Positions 19,593-27,401 of a stretch of 64,000 bases of DNA are shown piece by piece. Positions within the stretch are counted from its first letter, which is position 1. The number at the start of each line of letters is the position of its first letter. This DNA comes from Acidaminococcus massiliensis (GTDB lineage Bacteria > Bacillota > Negativicutes > Acidaminococcales > Acidaminococcaceae). A program made the position numbers and the translations under genes. Under the pieces are notes generated by a model. The model had not been told where the DNA came from, ran no database searches, and saw only the letters and a list, made by a program, of their open reading frames with translations. The DNA lies in the NCBI RefSeq assembly GCF_900095825.1, contig NZ_LT608315.1, positions 1,352,311-1,416,310 of the forward strand, read 5' to 3'.

Positions 19593-20149
19593 ACCGTACA
19601 CGGAATATGATGGGGGCAGCCCTCTTTACGGCACTCCTCATACTGAGTTCCTATGTGACCATTCCTGTGGGACCGGTGCCGGTGACCCTCCAGACCCTGA
19701 TGGTGCTCCTGGCCGGGTTCTTGCTGGGACCGGTCTGGGGACCGGCCAGCGTGCTGGTCTGGATGCTCTTGGGCTGTGTGGGCTTGCCGGTGTTCAATCA
19801 GGGCCAGGCAGGAATCGTGATGCTGGCAGGGCCCACCGGAGGCTTCATCCTCAGCTTCCCGGTAGTGGCCTGGCTGGCGGGGAAAGTCAGCCGTGGTTCC
19901 TGGGCCGGGGACAGCCTGGGGAAGAACTTCCTGGCCCTGGCCGGGGTGACGGTGGTGTGTTATCTCATCGGTGCCCTGGGCTTTCGGCTGAGCTTCGCCT
20001 TTTTCCTCCACAAGCCCATGACCTGGGAAAAGACTATGGTCCTTGCCGTGGCGCCTTTCCTGCCTCTTGACATCGTAAAGGCCTTCATCACCGCCTTCCT
20101 GGGCATCCGGATCCGCCGGGCCCTTAAGGCCGGGGGGATGTGGGAGTAA
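19589..20149 (+). CDS. bioY: Biotin transporter S-component BioY
   Basis: Substrate-binding membrane subunit of an ECF-type biotin importer. 186 residues with about six hydrophobic helices. The family block VTIPVGPVPVTLQTLMVLLAG is at residues 23-43, then GPTGGFILSFP and PLDIVKAFITAFLG near the end. The ATG overlaps the birA stop as ATGA, and AAGGAAAGGGG lies upstream. No ECF ATPase or T-subunit gene is in the window. Coupling with birA implies common biotin control. Confidence 0.93.
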   Translation: MNRTRNMMGAALFTALLILSSYVTIPVGPVPVTLQTLMVLLAGFLLGPVWGPASVLVWMLLGCVGLPVFNQGQAGIVMLAGPTGGFILSFPVVAWLAGKVSRGSWAGDSLGKNFLALAGVTVVCYLIGALGFRLSFAFFLHKPMTWEKTMVLAVAPFLPLDIVKAFITAFLGIRIRRALKAGGMWE

Positions 20150-20177
20150 GGGGGCACGTTCTATGTGCAACACTCCC

Positions 20178-20223
20178 GGTCTCATGAGCCGCATAGCGGC
20201 TCGAGGACTCACGACTCGAGACC
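20178..20223. repeat. Palindromic heptad remnant, GAGTCGC family
   Basis: GGTCTC at the left is mirrored by GAGACC at the right. Between them are a GAGCCGC-ATAG-CGGCTC hairpin and units such as GAGTCGT and GAGTCCT on the complementary strand. It resembles the ends of elements A and B without a core. A minimal relative, GGTCTCGAGAC, is at 29760. Confidence 0.5.
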
Positions 20224-20230
20224 TGAAAAA

Positions 20231-20262
20231 GGGGTTGTTGCCCAGGTGACAACCCCTCTTTT
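20231..20262 (+). terminator. Intrinsic terminator after bioY
   Basis: GGGGTTGT / ACAACCCC stem flanked by A and T runs, directly upstream of the coaX promoter. Confidence 0.8.
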
Positions 20263-20264
20263 CC

Positions 20265-20293
20265 TTGACAACTCCCCCCATTGCCCCTATAAT
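20265..20293 (+). promoter_or_regulatory. Promoter of coaX
   Basis: TTGACA (20265-20270), a 17-base spacer and TATAAT (20288-20293), close to a perfect housekeeping consensus. The start near 20300 leaves a leader of about 108 bases. Confidence 0.88.
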
Positions 20294-20327
20294 AAAGTCG
20301 TTTATGGACCGGACTTGGACGGAGAGA

Positions 20328-20383
20328 GAATGCCGGGAACCCTGCTGCAGGGTGTTCCTGTGGGATTCCCAGACCGGTCATTC
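20328..20383 (+). ncRNA. Structured leader RNA of coaX (candidate cis-regulator)
   Basis: The leader can fold as a three-way junction. P1 pairs GAATGCCGG (20328-20336) with CCGG-T-CATTC (20374-20383, one bulged base). P2 is a GAAC / GTTC plus CCTG / CAGG hairpin (20337-20357). P3 is TGGG-ATT-CCCA (20361-20371). An upstream GACCGG (20307-20312) is complementary to the 3' P1 strand CCGGTC (20374-20379), which would give two exclusive folds. No known riboswitch consensus was recognised. A ribosome site GGAGGG follows at 20398. Confidence 0.4.
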
Positions 20384-20408
20384 TAGAAACCGATTTGGAG
20401 GGTTCACC

Positions 20409-21179
20409 ATGTTAATGGTAATGGATGTTGGAAATACCAACATCGTGGTTGGAGTTCATGATGGCAAGACTTGGCAGGCCCACTGGAGGATTTCCAGCAG
20501 CCGTTCCCGGACTTCGGATGAATTCGGCATCATCCTGGGGAGCATGTTTGCCTACAGCGGAATGGATATGAAGGACATCGAGGATATCATCATTTCCACG
20601 GTAGTCCCTCCGCTCCTGGTTCCTCTGTGCAACATGTGCAAACGCTTTTTCAGCATCACTCCTTTTGTAGTCACCAGTGAAATCAATACGGGACTGAAGC
20701 TGGACTACGATGATCCTTCCCAGATCGGGGCGGACCGGATCGTGAATGCGGTGGCGGCCCACAACATGTACGGGGACAAGGGGAACCTGATCATCATCGA
20801 CTTCGGGACGGCCACCACATTCTGCGCTCTGACGCCAGCCGGAGAATATCTGGGGGGAGCCATTGCTCCAGGCATCGGCATTTCTACAGAAGCCCTGTTC
20901 CAGAAAGCAGCAAAGCTGCCCCGGATCGAACTGATCAAACCCCCAAAAGCCATCTGCCGGGACACCATCCATGCCATGCGGTCCGGGGTCATCTTCGGTT
21001 TCGTGGGGCAGATGGACGGTCTGATCACCCGGATGAAGAAGGAACTGGGAGGCCAGGCTTTTGTCATCGCTACCGGCGGCTTCGGCAAGCTCATGGCCAG
21101 CGAATCCGAATTGGTAGACGTAGTGGAACCTTTCCTGACCCTGGAAGGCCTGCGGATCTTGCATGAGATGAACAAATAA
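20409..21179 (+). CDS. coaX: Type III pantothenate kinase
   Basis: First step of coenzyme A synthesis: phosphorylates pantothenate. ASKHA-fold protein. The phosphate-binding MDVGNTNIVVGVHDG is at residues 4-18, GADRIVNAVAA near 105-115 and IIDFGTATTFCAL near 125-137. The ATG at 20409 is chosen over upstream in-frame codons because GGAGGG lies eight bases before it and the family's motif begins right after. 256 residues is typical. It stands alone behind a strong promoter and a structured leader. Confidence 0.95.
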   Translation: MLMVMDVGNTNIVVGVHDGKTWQAHWRISSSRSRTSDEFGIILGSMFAYSGMDMKDIEDIIISTVVPPLLVPLCNMCKRFFSITPFVVTSEINTGLKLDYDDPSQIGADRIVNAVAAHNMYGDKGNLIIIDFGTATTFCALTPAGEYLGGAIAPGIGISTEALFQKAAKLPRIELIKPPKAICRDTIHAMRSGVIFGFVGQMDGLITRMKKELGGQAFVIATGGFGKLMASESELVDVVEPFLTLEGLRILHEMNK

Positions 21180-21182
21180 TTT

Positions 21183-21530
21183 CGTCATACGTCAGACACC
21201 GATGGAAGCCAGCTTTGCTGGCATCAAGATAGGAGTTGCCAATAAGAGAGTAAAAAGGAATGCCGGTATTTTTGGCTTTGGATATACAGGTATTAATTTC
21301 TTCTTGTTTGCACGGTTTGAATAATGCAAGAAGAGATGAAGATGATGTATTCCTATAAAAAACTAAGTGTGTGGCAAAGTGCAATGAACTTAGCAGTATT
21401 AGTCTATCAACTTACTCAGATAACAAGCATTAAAGCCTAAAATGAACCATTCGTGCAAATAAGAATGAATCAATTAAAAGCCAGGAATCCAATCAGATTC
21501 CTGGCTTCCTTAAGCGTATGACGTATGACC
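21183..21530. repeat. Heptad-flanked element E (CGTCATA family)
   Basis: Left end: CGTCATA (21183), CGTCAGA (21190), CACCGAT. Right end: TATGACG (21517) and TATGACC (21524), which are the inverted heptads. Between them are about 320 AT-rich bases holding a truncated four-helix-bundle gene (21336-21440) and a perfect 12-bp hairpin AAGCCAGGAATC / GATTCCTGGCTT near the right end. The low GC content contrasts with the flanks. A relative with the same heptads is at 52177. Confidence 0.65.
21336..21440 (+). pseudogene. Truncated four-helix-bundle (23S rRNA IVP/S23-type) protein gene
   Basis: A 34-codon ORF reads SYKKLSVWQSAMNLAVLVYQ, the hallmark N-terminus of the 23S rRNA intervening-sequence protein family (four-helix bundle, about 115-125 residues in full copies). 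It diverges after LTQ and stops at 21438, so about three quarters of the protein is missing. No frame nearby restores the rest. It lies within the heptad-flanked element and is far more AT-rich than the host genes. Assignment rests on motif memory of the YKKLxVWQxAMxLA pattern. Confidence 0.65.
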
Positions 21531-21549
21531 TTCAAACGGAGAAAAGAAA

Positions 21550-22545
21550 ATGACAACTCAAACCCAACAAACGCTGCAAACCTTCCGCCCGCCCCAGACA
21601 ACTCCCATTGCCCTTGCCCCTATGGCCGGAGTTACGGATCTTCCTTTTCGGGTGATCTGCCGAGAGCTGGGGGCGGATTATACGGTTTCGGAAATGGTCA
21701 GCGCCAAGGCGCTGCTGTTCCGGAATCCCAAGACCTTTGCCATGCTGGAAGTGGATCCCCGGGAGCATCCGGTGGCCATCCAGCTGTTCGGTTCTGTACC
21801 GGAGGAACTGGCCCGGGGGGCAAAGATTGTGGCAGAACACGGGGCGGACATCATCGATTTCAATATGGGCTGTCCGGTGCATAAAATCGTGGCCAACGGG
21901 GAAGGGTCCGCCTTGATGAAAGATCCGGAACGGGCCTATGCCTGTCTGGCTGCCCTGGTAGATGCAGTGGATCTGCCAGTGACGGTGAAGTTCCGGGCCG
22001 GCTGGGATGAGGAACACCGGAACGCGGTAGAAATCGCCCAATTGGCGGAAAAGGCCGGGGTGGCGGCAGTGGCGGTCCACGGACGCACTCGGGGCCAGTT
22101 CTACAGCGGCAGGGCAGACTGGGACATTATCCGCCAGGTGAAGGAAGCGGTGTCCGTTCCCGTGCTGGGGAACGGGGACGTATTCAGTGCCCAGGACGCC
22201 CTAGACCTTTTGGAAGCTTCCCACTGTGACGGGATCATGATCGCTCGGGGCGCTCAGGGGAACCCTTGGATCTTCCGAGAGGTGAAGGCGGCCCTGGCAG
22301 GCCTCCCCATCCCCCCGGTGACCCTTGAGGAACGGTTCACCATGGTCCGGCGCCATCTCCGGGACCTCATCGCTTTCAAGGGAGAGAAGGTGGCCATCCG
22401 GGAAATGCGCCACCACGGAGCCTGCTATTTCACTGGTCTCCCTCATAGTGCCCGCTACCGGAACGTCATCAACCAGTGCTTGACCCGGGACGCCTTTGAA
22501 CAGGTATTGGAGGAATATGAGGGGGAATTGGAAAAGGGGGAGTGA
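21550..22545 (+). CDS. dusB: tRNA-dihydrouridine synthase (DusB-like)
   Basis: FMN enzyme that reduces uridines in the tRNA D-loop. TIM-barrel N-terminal region with LAPMAGVTDLPFR (residues 18-30), catalytic-cysteine block DFNMGCPVHKIV near 100-111, then VTVKFRAGWDEEH and GRTRGQFYSG, and a C-terminal helical domain. 331 residues fits DusB. The ATG follows GGAGAAAAGAAA. The gene is convergent with the serine hydrolase at 24170. The terminator they shared is now split by an IS element. Confidence 0.93.
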   Translation: MTTQTQQTLQTFRPPQTTPIALAPMAGVTDLPFRVICRELGADYTVSEMVSAKALLFRNPKTFAMLEVDPREHPVAIQLFGSVPEELARGAKIVAEHGADIIDFNMGCPVHKIVANGEGSALMKDPERAYACLAALVDAVDLPVTVKFRAGWDEEHRNAVEIAQLAEKAGVAAVAVHGRTRGQFYSGRADWDIIRQVKEAVSVPVLGNGDVFSAQDALDLLEASHCDGIMIARGAQGNPWIFREVKAALAGLPIPPVTLEERFTMVRRHLRDLIAFKGEKVAIREMRHHGACYFTGLPHSARYRNVINQCLTRDAFEQVLEEYEGELEKGE

Positions 22546-22564
22546 AGCAGGGCTTCACTCTCCC

Positions 22565-22587
22565 GTCAACGGCCGCTGACCGTTGAC
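22565..22587. repeat. Inverted heptad pair, TTGAC family
   Basis: GTCAACGG (22565-22572) and CCGTTGAC (22580-22587) form a perfect 8-bp inverted repeat with a 7-base spacer. The units match the TTGACAG heptads at 6797. It sits between dusB and its terminator. Confidence 0.55.
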
Positions 22588-22671
22588 AAAAAAGGGCTGT
22601 TGCGCTGCATGATGTGACCCCAAAAAGTTAGACCTTAGTAACGAGATGGTTTTTACTGTCTCGTTACTTTT

Positions 22672-23517
22672 TTATGCTGCCAGCAAAGAAAGCCTGTATT
22701 GAACAGGACTTTTCCAGCCCAGTTTTTCCTTGATCCTTTGTTCGTTATAGTATTTGATGTATCGTTCGATAGCGGCTTTTAGTTCTTCGTAGCTGTAGTA
22801 GATCACTCCATAATACATTTCCTGTTTCATTAAGCCGAAAAAGTTTTCCATTACAGCGTTATCATGACAGTTACCCTTTCGAGACATGCTCTGAAAAATT
22901 CGTTCTTTTTTTAGTTTCCTGGTATAGGCCTTCATTTGGTATGCCCAGCCCTGATCGGAGTGAAACGTTCTTCGATATGGACAATCAGCAGTAATTTCGA
23001 TTGCTTCAGCTTGAGCTTCCAGTATGCTTTCAGCCGAAGGACGTTTGGCTATTCCATAGCTGATGATTTCATCATCGAACATGTCCAGGAAAGGATCCAG
23101 ATAAAGCTTGTGCAGGGTCAGATGTCCCTGTGTATCTACTTCATAATATTTGAATTCTGAAGTATCGGTCGTAATCTTCTGATGTGGGATATTCGTCTCA
23201 AAACGACGATGTATTCTATTCGGAGCAATGGTCCCTACCTTACCCTTATAGGAACTGTATTTACGGCTTTTCCGGGTAAAGGATGTTACCTGAAGGCTCA
23301 GTTTCTGCATGATACGTTGAACTTTCTTCTTGTTCACGCAAATCCCTTGATTCTTCAGCTCACCGGTCATGCGCCGATATCCATAATCTTTATGCTGGCT
23401 GCGGATTTCCTGTATTTTGTCCTCTACTTCCTGGTCTGGATTCACGCGGTCAAACCGTTTCTGCCAGTACATATAGGTCGCTTTGGGCATTTGAGTATAG
23501 GAGAGAAGGTCTTTCAA
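22672..23517 (-). CDS. IS3-family transposase OrfB (DDE integrase domain), copy 1
   Basis: 281-residue catalytic protein. An N-terminal HTH_21-like region (IRSQHKDYGYRRMTGEL) is followed by the rve core with D in TTDTSEF, D in FHSDQGW and E in NAVMENFFG. The TTG start overlaps the orfA stop by one base each way. The frame is open upstream as far as the orfA slippery sequence, so the active product is likely an OrfAB fusion made by -1 frameshifting. Identical in sequence to copy 2. Confidence 0.93.
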   Translation of the reverse strand: MKDLLSYTQMPKATYMYWQKRFDRVNPDQEVEDKIQEIRSQHKDYGYRRMTGELKNQGICVNKKKVQRIMQKLSLQVTSFTRKSRKYSSYKGKVGTIAPNRIHRRFETNIPHQKITTDTSEFKYYEVDTQGHLTLHKLYLDPFLDMFDDEIISYGIAKRPSAESILEAQAEAIEITADCPYRRTFHSDQGWAYQMKAYTRKLKKERIFQSMSRKGNCHDNAVMENFFGLMKQEMYYGVIYYSYEELKAAIERYIKYYNEQRIKEKLGWKSPVQYRLSLLAA

Positions 23518-24092
23518 TTTGAATGATCTTCGGAGACTGGAGATGATTTTCGCAACTCTCTCATTTTTGCTTCGTCCTCTAAACGCAGTCTCCTCAGTTC
23601 TTTTAAAAAAGCATTCTCTATACGGAGTTTAAGATTTTCATCCTCTAACTCCTTGACATGTTCCACACTGATGTCGACCATCGGCTGCTGAACCTGGGTA
23701 TCTGTTTTTTTTGTTTGAGATTTGTTCAAAGTTCTCTTCCTGCCTTTTTTATATGACCGTAAAGCATCTGGTCCCGCAATTCTAAATTCATTGACCCATC
23801 TGGCAATCATTGATGGGTTGTTGATCCCTACTTGAATTGCTAGTTCCTGATATGAGATTTCATTTGTTAAGTAAGACTCTACCACAGAAAGTTTTTCTTT
23901 GAAAGAGTATATTTTTTGAGAGCGGGATCTTTTCAGTCCATCATCACCAAATGCCTTGTAAGCAGCAACCCACTTTAGCAGCTGGCTGCTACTTGCCATC
24001 CCATATTTACGTGAAATAGAAATACACCCTTCGTCACTGTTCAAATATTCCAGTACTATTTTTTTCTTAAATTCATAGCTGTGTTTTGCCAT
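23514..24092 (-). CDS. IS3-family transposase OrfA, copy 1
   Basis: 192-residue DNA-binding protein with two helix-turn-helix units (about 1-55 and 60-115), each followed by an aromatic-rich linker, and a leucine-heptad region near 135-165 (ENLKLRIENAFLKEL). The minus-strand sequence T TTA AAA G (around 23598-23606) in the orfA frame is a plausible -1 slippery site because the orfB frame stays open from there. It differs from copy 2 by one residue (Tyr versus His in the SxKKGRK segment). Confidence 0.9.
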   Translation of the reverse strand: MAKHSYEFKKKIVLEYLNSDEGCISISRKYGMASSSQLLKWVAAYKAFGDDGLKRSRSQKIYSFKEKLSVVESYLTNEISYQELAIQVGINNPSMIARWVNEFRIAGPDALRSYKKGRKRTLNKSQTKKTDTQVQQPMVDISVEHVKELEDENLKLRIENAFLKELRRLRLEDEAKMRELRKSSPVSEDHSN

Positions 24093-24169
24093 AAAAAACT
24101 GACCCCCAATTGTTAGATTTTTGGTCTAACAATTGGGGGTCAGCTCAGCAAGCAGCAGCCCCTTTTTTG

Positions 24170-25564
24170 TCAGAAAAACGCCTCGTCACAGATGGCATCC
24201 ATGATATTTTCTTCCCACACGTAGTGTCCGCTGAATTTTCCTTCGCTCCGGGGATCATCGTCCTCAGCCACCGCTTCCCCGTTCATCATGTAGAGGAATC
24301 CGTTCTTGGTGCCGGGCACTACAAAGAGGCCGGACAGCAGGCCGTAGGCTTCTCCGGTGTGGCCCCACAGATTTAGTGCATGGTCCTTCACCCCCCGGGA
24401 GGTGCCGTTCCCGAAAATGGGATACATGGCCAGCCCGTAGGCTTCGATGGATCCTCTGTTGGTATCCCCGTTCTGTTTGGCCGGATCATAGGTCCACTGG
24501 GTGGTCATCATTTCCCGCAGAGCTCCGGGTCGCAGTACTTGTTTCCCTCTGTATTTCCCATTGTTCAGGATCATTTGGAGGGCGTGGCCCAGTTCATCGT
24601 AAGAAATCCGCAGGCCTCCCTGGGGGGAGAAGAAGGTGGCGTTGGTACCGGGCTGGTAGTCCTCCAAGCTGTAGAAGGCATCCAGGTCCCGGTGGTCCGG
24701 GTTCTGTACCTTCACCTGGTCTTTGGGCGGCTGTTTTCCCTGGTAATCGTCGATCTGAGGAATCCAGGGCCCGTTTTCTTCCCACTTCCCATGGTTATTC
24801 TTCTGGTAGATCACTCCCAGATTCTTGAAGGCCCCCCTGGAAAGGTTCCCCACCGTGTAGTCACCTTTGATGTCCAGCTGTTTCAGGATGTGCTTCTTCT
24901 GGTACAGATCGAATCGCTCTCCGGTGACTTTTTCGATGATGGTACCCAAAAGCCCATAGTTGATATTGGAATACTTGAAGTATTCCCGGGGTGCCTGGCC
25001 GGCTGGGGCGAAATGGTCCCCGTTTTCATAGAATTTCCCGTCCCTCACGAAAAATTCCCGAACGGAATAGGAAGGTGGGATGGCATAGAGCTTCCCGTCC
25101 CGGAGACTGGAGGTATGGCTTAAAAGCATCCGGATAGTAATGGGGGTATCCGGATAGTTGGGGTTCCGCAGGGGGAACCCCAGGATTTCACTGACATCCT
25201 GATCCAGTCGGATCTTTCCCTCATCCACCAGCTGCATGATGGTAAAGCCGGTGAACATCTTGGAAACGGAGGCGGCCCGGAATCGGGTATCCGGGGTTAT
25301 GGGCAGGTCTTTCTGACCAGGCTTTTCCGCAAAATACCGGTGGCCGGCGAAATGGGTGTAGACTTTTTTTCCGTTCTTATACACTTCCGCTCCCAGCCCG
25401 GGCACATGGGTGCCTTCGTGGCCCACCATGGCATCCAGACGGGCCGTGAGGGCTTTGGCGTCCCGAGGATCCATGGCTTTTTTTGCCAGGGCACCCTGGG
25501 GAAGCAGGAAGGCAATACAAAGGCTCACTGTGGCTGCCCCTATGAGACAGTATTTCAAATCCAT
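24170..25564 (-). CDS. Secreted serine hydrolase, beta-lactamase/DD-peptidase (class C) family
   Basis: Penicillin-binding-type serine hydrolase, likely exported. A signal peptide (MDLKYCLIGAATVSLCIAFL, cleavage after a GALA region) starts the 464-residue protein. SVSK (SxxK nucleophile), YSN and HTG are the three active-site motifs in order. The ATG at 25564 is preceded by AGGAGG; a longer frame upstream has no such site. Substrate unknown: members include esterases, D-aminopeptidases and PBP4-like proteins. It is not evidence of resistance. It is divergent from the PepV gene. Confidence 0.85.
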   Translation of the reverse strand: MDLKYCLIGAATVSLCIAFLLPQGALAKKAMDPRDAKALTARLDAMVGHEGTHVPGLGAEVYKNGKKVYTHFAGHRYFAEKPGQKDLPITPDTRFRAASVSKMFTGFTIMQLVDEGKIRLDQDVSEILGFPLRNPNYPDTPITIRMLLSHTSSLRDGKLYAIPPSYSVREFFVRDGKFYENGDHFAPAGQAPREYFKYSNINYGLLGTIIEKVTGERFDLYQKKHILKQLDIKGDYTVGNLSRGAFKNLGVIYQKNNHGKWEENGPWIPQIDDYQGKQPPKDQVKVQNPDHRDLDAFYSLEDYQPGTNATFFSPQGGLRISYDELGHALQMILNNGKYRGKQVLRPGALREMMTTQWTYDPAKQNGDTNRGSIEAYGLAMYPIFGNGTSRGVKDHALNLWGHTGEAYGLLSGLFVVPGTKNGFLYMMNGEAVAEDDDPRSEGKFSGHYVWEENIMDAICDEAFF

Positions 25565-25659
25565 ACAGGAAACGACCTCCTTTTTTGGTATCAGATGACG
25601 GCAGGGGAAGGCGGCCTCTGGGGATCTGAGGCTGCCCGGTCTTGTCTCTTTCACGATCC

Positions 25660-25688
25660 ATTATACCTGTGAACAAAAAGCAGGTCAA
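25660..25688 (-). promoter_or_regulatory. Promoter of the serine hydrolase gene
   Basis: On the minus strand TTGACC (25688-25683), a 17-base spacer and TATAAT (25665-25660). Confidence 0.82.
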
Positions 25689-25767
25689 TATGTATACAGA
25701 ATACTATATAATGTTAAAATTTCCGACGAATTGATTGACAAGCAAAGGACGATGCGCTAGACTTAGA

Positions 25768-25882
25768 TTGACAAACTAAGAGGGATGCTGTTTCATTTTG
25801 TGTGGACTATCCCAATAGTCCAGCAAGCATCATGAGACCCAGCAAAGGTGCAAAGGGAGTAGTGCACCTTGCTGGGCTTTTT
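25768..25882 (+). promoter_or_regulatory. Leader with hairpin and terminator upstream of pepV (candidate attenuator or small RNA)
   Basis: A TTGACA (25768-25773) with a weak -10 begins a leader. It holds an 8-bp hairpin TGGACTAT-CCCA-ATAGTCCA (25803-25822), enclosed by GATGC / GCATC, then a strong terminator CCCAGCAAAGGTGCA / TGCACCTTGCTGGG with CTTTTT (25838-25882). CCAGCAA occurs twice (25820-25826 and in the terminator 5' arm), so the terminator 3' arm could pair with either copy. This is the geometry of an attenuator. It could instead be a free small RNA ending here. Confidence 0.45.
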
Positions 25883-25928
25883 CGTGTCCCGGCATTCCTG
25901 GAAGAGATGCAGCAAGGGAGGTTGTGCC

Positions 25929-27308
25929 ATGGAACTGGCAAAACTGGTGGAAAAAAATCGTGAGGCAATGGTCCGTACCCTGCAGGGGGCTGTCCGGATC
26001 AAAAGTGTACAGGAAGAAGCCCTTCCAGGGAAACCTTTTGGTCAAGGACCGGCCCGGTGCCTGGCCTATATGCTGGAAGAAGCGGAGAAAATGGGATTCC
26101 GTACCTGCAATGTGGACAATTATATGGGCTGGTGCGAATATGGGGAAGGGCCTGAAATGGTGGCCGTCCTAGGGCATCTGGATGTGGTCCCGGAGGGGGA
26201 CGGCTGGACCCGTGATCCCTACGGGGGAGAAACCGATGGGACCAATGTCTACGGACGGGGCACCATGGATGATAAAGGCCCTACCACGGCGGCCCTGTAT
26301 GCCTTAAAAGCCCTGAAAGACAGCGGCGTTCCCCTGAAGCGGCGGATCCGGATCCTATTCGGGACCAATGAAGAGACTGGCAGCCGGGATATGCAGCATT
26401 ATCTGGAACAAGGCGGAGAGATCCCTGTGTGCGGCTTCACTCCCGATGGGGAATATCCAGTGATCAATGGGGAAAAGGGCATCATCAATGTGACTTTTGA
26501 ACGGGAATATGATCAGACCGGTCCTCTGTTCTTAGAAGGAATCAAAGGCGGCTCAGCTTTTAACGTGGTGCCGGCGTTGGCTTCTGCCATCCTTCGGTGT
26601 GAACCGGCGGAAGGGATTCGGCTGCTGGAAAAATACGGGGAAAAAGATCCCAAAGTCCGGTGGGAAGTGATCCCAGAAGGTCTGAAAGTGACGGCCCAGG
26701 GTGTCCAGGCCCATGCCGCTTCTCCGGAAAAAGGGGAAAACGCCATCGGCCGTCTCCTGGCTGCTCTGGCACCGCTGCCTTTTGATCCTGCCCTCCATCG
26801 GGCCCTGTCTTTCCTGGGAGAGAAAATCGGCCTGGAAGTCCATGGGGAATCCTTGGGCATTTGCCTGGAAGATCCGGAATCGGGGAAACTTTCTCTTAAT
26901 ATGGGGGTCATCCAGGGAGATGCCGGGAAAATGACCCTGAAGATCAACTACCGGTATCCGGTGACCAAAAGCTATGGAGATTGTGCTCCCAAGCTGGATG
27001 CTCAGTTTGCGGACGCCGGTTTCCAGAAAGTCAGCGAAGCCCACAAAAAGGCCCTGTATGTGGACCCCAGGACAGATTACATCCAGACCCTGCTCCAGGT
27101 GTATGGAGAACTGACAGAATTTGCACCCAAGACCATCTGTATCGGGGGCGGAACCTATGCCAAGAGCATCCCCAATATCGTGGCCTTTGGGCCCATTTTC
27201 CCGGGGGATACGGTCCGGGAACATTTGCCCAATGAATATTGGGAAATCGATAAAATGGTGCTGAATGCCAGGATCTATGCGGAGGCTTTGTACCGGCTGG
27301 CAAAATAA
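25929..27308 (+). CDS. pepV: M20 dipeptidase, PepV/Sapep type
   Basis: Zinc aminopeptidase-like dipeptidase that splits dipeptides in the cytoplasm. Metal and catalytic blocks: GHLDVVPEGDGWTRDPYGG (residues 98-116), YGRGTMDDKGPT (about 120-131) and GTNEETGSRDM. The lid domain covers about residues 180-360. The ATG at 25929 has AGGGAGG upstream; an in-frame upstream extension lies in the leader hairpin. 459 residues is normal. Followed by a dipeptide epimerase and a DUF819 membrane protein, it suggests use of peptidoglycan-derived or D/L-mixed dipeptides. Confidence 0.9.
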   Translation: MELAKLVEKNREAMVRTLQGAVRIKSVQEEALPGKPFGQGPARCLAYMLEEAEKMGFRTCNVDNYMGWCEYGEGPEMVAVLGHLDVVPEGDGWTRDPYGGETDGTNVYGRGTMDDKGPTTAALYALKALKDSGVPLKRRIRILFGTNEETGSRDMQHYLEQGGEIPVCGFTPDGEYPVINGEKGIINVTFEREYDQTGPLFLEGIKGGSAFNVVPALASAILRCEPAEGIRLLEKYGEKDPKVRWEVIPEGLKVTAQGVQAHAASPEKGENAIGRLLAALAPLPFDPALHRALSFLGEKIGLEVHGESLGICLEDPESGKLSLNMGVIQGDAGKMTLKINYRYPVTKSYGDCAPKLDAQFADAGFQKVSEAHKKALYVDPRTDYIQTLLQVYGELTEFAPKTICIGGGTYAKSIPNIVAFGPIFPGDTVREHLPNEYWEIDKMVLNARIYAEALYRLAK

Positions 27309-27401
27309 AAGGCTTTCAGCTGTCAATGGGCAGCGGCCCAAGAAAGACGGTGCAGCCGGCTCTGGACGAGTCAATAAGTGTATATCAAGGAGGGAAAGCC
27401 G

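Larger units (their letters stand above)
22610..24147 (-). mobile_element. IS3-family element (IS150-like), copy 1
   Basis: A 1538-bp element bounded by TGATGTGACCCC at the left and, read inward, TGAGCTGACCCC at the right, with the 3-bp target duplication GCA on both sides. The limits were fixed by comparing with copy 2 at 39195, which is the same length. It carries orfA and orfB on the minus strand. The right end forms a perfect 19-bp hairpin (24099-24143) directly upstream of orfA. Removing the element restores a terminator stem: GGGCTGTTGC on the left side and GCAGCAGCCCC on the right. Confidence 0.93.

Noticed and set aside
24170-25564. Beta-lactamase resistance gene
   Set aside because: The SxxK-YxN-HTG motifs are shared by many esterases and peptidases; nothing points to antibiotic hydrolysis.
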